DNA of 6,985 nt from Williamwhitmania sp035530955 (lineage in GTDB: Bacteria; Bacteroidota; Bacteroidia; Bacteroidales; Williamwhitmaniaceae): contig DATKTT010000219.1 in NCBI GenBank assembly GCA_035530955.1, forward strand, positions 1-6,985, written 5' to 3'. Below are positions 6,563 through 6,985 of this stretch, one piece after another. Under the pieces are notes generated by a model, which had not been told where the DNA came from, made no database searches, and was given only the letters and a program-made list of their open reading frames with translations. The translations under genes were made by a program, and so were the position numbers. Position 1 is the first letter of the stretch; every line of letters begins with the position of its first letter.

Positions 6563-6985
6563 TTATTTAATTACTAATCTTGTTGATATAATATTATTGT
6601 CCTCACTTGTTAAGCGAACAATATATATTCCTGGTTTTAACTTCAAGGAATAATCATGGGAACAACAGAATTTATCATTTAGTTGTGTAACCAATACCCC
6701 CGCAGTAGTTATTATCTCTAAGGTTTTGAAGTTCATATTGTTATTTGAGATAATTGTGAACTTCCCATCATTAGGATTTGGAAAGACAGTGATTTCATCT
6801 GATAAGGTCTTATCGTCTGTAATTCCTGTAGTAATGCTCAGTTCCCAGGGGAAGGTGGTGAGGCCCGACTTGGAGCGCCAGGATAGGCCGTAGGCGTGGC
6901 CTGCCACAACAGGAATCTCCACGGTGCTCTGGCCTCCACAGTCGTTATCGGAGGTGGCAATAACGGAGCCGCACAGGTCACCAAC
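6563..6985 (-). CDS. Secreted protein with C-terminal T9SS sorting domain (runs off right edge)
   Basis: The minus-strand frame is open from the right edge to the TAA at 6565-6563, giving the last 140 residues of a larger protein; the GTG at 6922 is internal, not a start. Residues 67-140 form a type A T9SS sorting domain (Por_Secre_tail): the VFPNPNDGKF motif at 67-76, a strand with L-E-I-I-T-T-A-G-V-L near 89-98, PGIYIVRL at 118-125, and the basic end TRLVIK. Known cargo of this kind crosses the outer membrane through the type IX system, loses this domain and is released or anchored to A-type LPS. Residues 1-50 (DLCGSVIATSDNDCGGQST, then EIPVVAGHAYGLSW) look like the end of a beta-sandwich domain of the pre-peptidase C-terminal sort with paired cysteines; this is a resemblance only. 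The enzymatic or adhesive part lies outside the window. The DNA for this domain is far GC-richer than that of the tail. A strong terminator follows the gene. Confidence 0.92.
   Translation of the reverse strand, partial: VGDLCGSVIATSDNDCGGQSTVEIPVVAGHAYGLSWRSKSGLTTFPWELSITTGITDDKTLSDEITVFPNPNDGKFTIISNNNMNFKTLEIITTAGVLVTQLNDKFCCSHDYSLKLKPGIYIVRLTSEDNNIISTRLVIK

Noticed and set aside
6563..6922. Reading the right-edge gene as a complete 119-residue protein starting at 6922.
   Set aside because: The supposed start is an internal GTG; the frame stays open to the window edge with sensible domain sequence, so the gene is truncated by the window.
1..6985. Searched by eye for CRISPR arrays, tRNA/rRNA genes, insertion-sequence ends and tandem repeats.
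   Set aside because: No regularly spaced repeats, no tRNA-like cloverleaf and no transposase or terminal inverted repeats were seen.

Overview
The window looks like the chromosome of a Bacteroidota bacterium, probably Bacteroidales-like. The reasons are a C-terminal type IX secretion (T9SS) sorting domain at the right edge, TAnnTTTG-type -7 promoter boxes of the Bacteroidota sigma factor, gene starts without Shine-Dalgarno sequences, and an AAA_14/DUF4143-type ATPase at the left edge. Genus and species cannot be read from this stretch.

Layout, left to right. (1) Positions 1-378, minus strand: the first 126 residues of an AAA_14/DUF4143-type ATPase that runs off the left edge. (2) Positions 379-569: a divergent intergenic region with a plausible Bacteroidota promoter on each strand. 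(3) Positions 570-6492, plus strand: five genes in a row. They are thiamine-monophosphate kinase (thiL), a Wzx/TuaB-type polysaccharide flippase, a DegT/DnrJ/EryC1/StrS (VioA-like) sugar aminotransferase, a family 2 glycosyltransferase and a family 4 glycosyltransferase. The first three are tightly packed: a 16-base gap, then an 11-base overlap. The two glycosyltransferases follow gaps of 116 and 81 bases. (4) Positions 6526-6556: a strong hairpin terminator usable in both directions. (5) Positions 6563-6985, minus strand: the C-terminal 140 residues of a large secreted T9SS cargo protein that runs off the right edge.

The four genes after thiL form a small surface-glycan cassette. The aminotransferase would make a nucleotide-linked aminosugar, the two glycosyltransferases would add sugars to a lipid-linked oligosaccharide at the cytoplasmic face, and the flippase would move it across the inner membrane. 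No initiating sugar-phosphate transferase, polymerase, ligase or acyltransferase is present, so the cassette must depend on genes elsewhere. thiL is a housekeeping cofactor gene that appears to lie at the head of the same transcript.

The window looks mostly conventional and I see no clear new defence or mobile system. The points most worth a second look are a low-GC block from about 5220 to 6840 whose two edges both fall inside genes, the sharp composition break inside the T9SS cargo gene, two 6-codon mini-ORFs that end exactly on the start codons of the flippase and the family 2 glycosyltransferase, and the closeness of an aminotransferase/flippase glycan cassette to a T9SS cargo gene.
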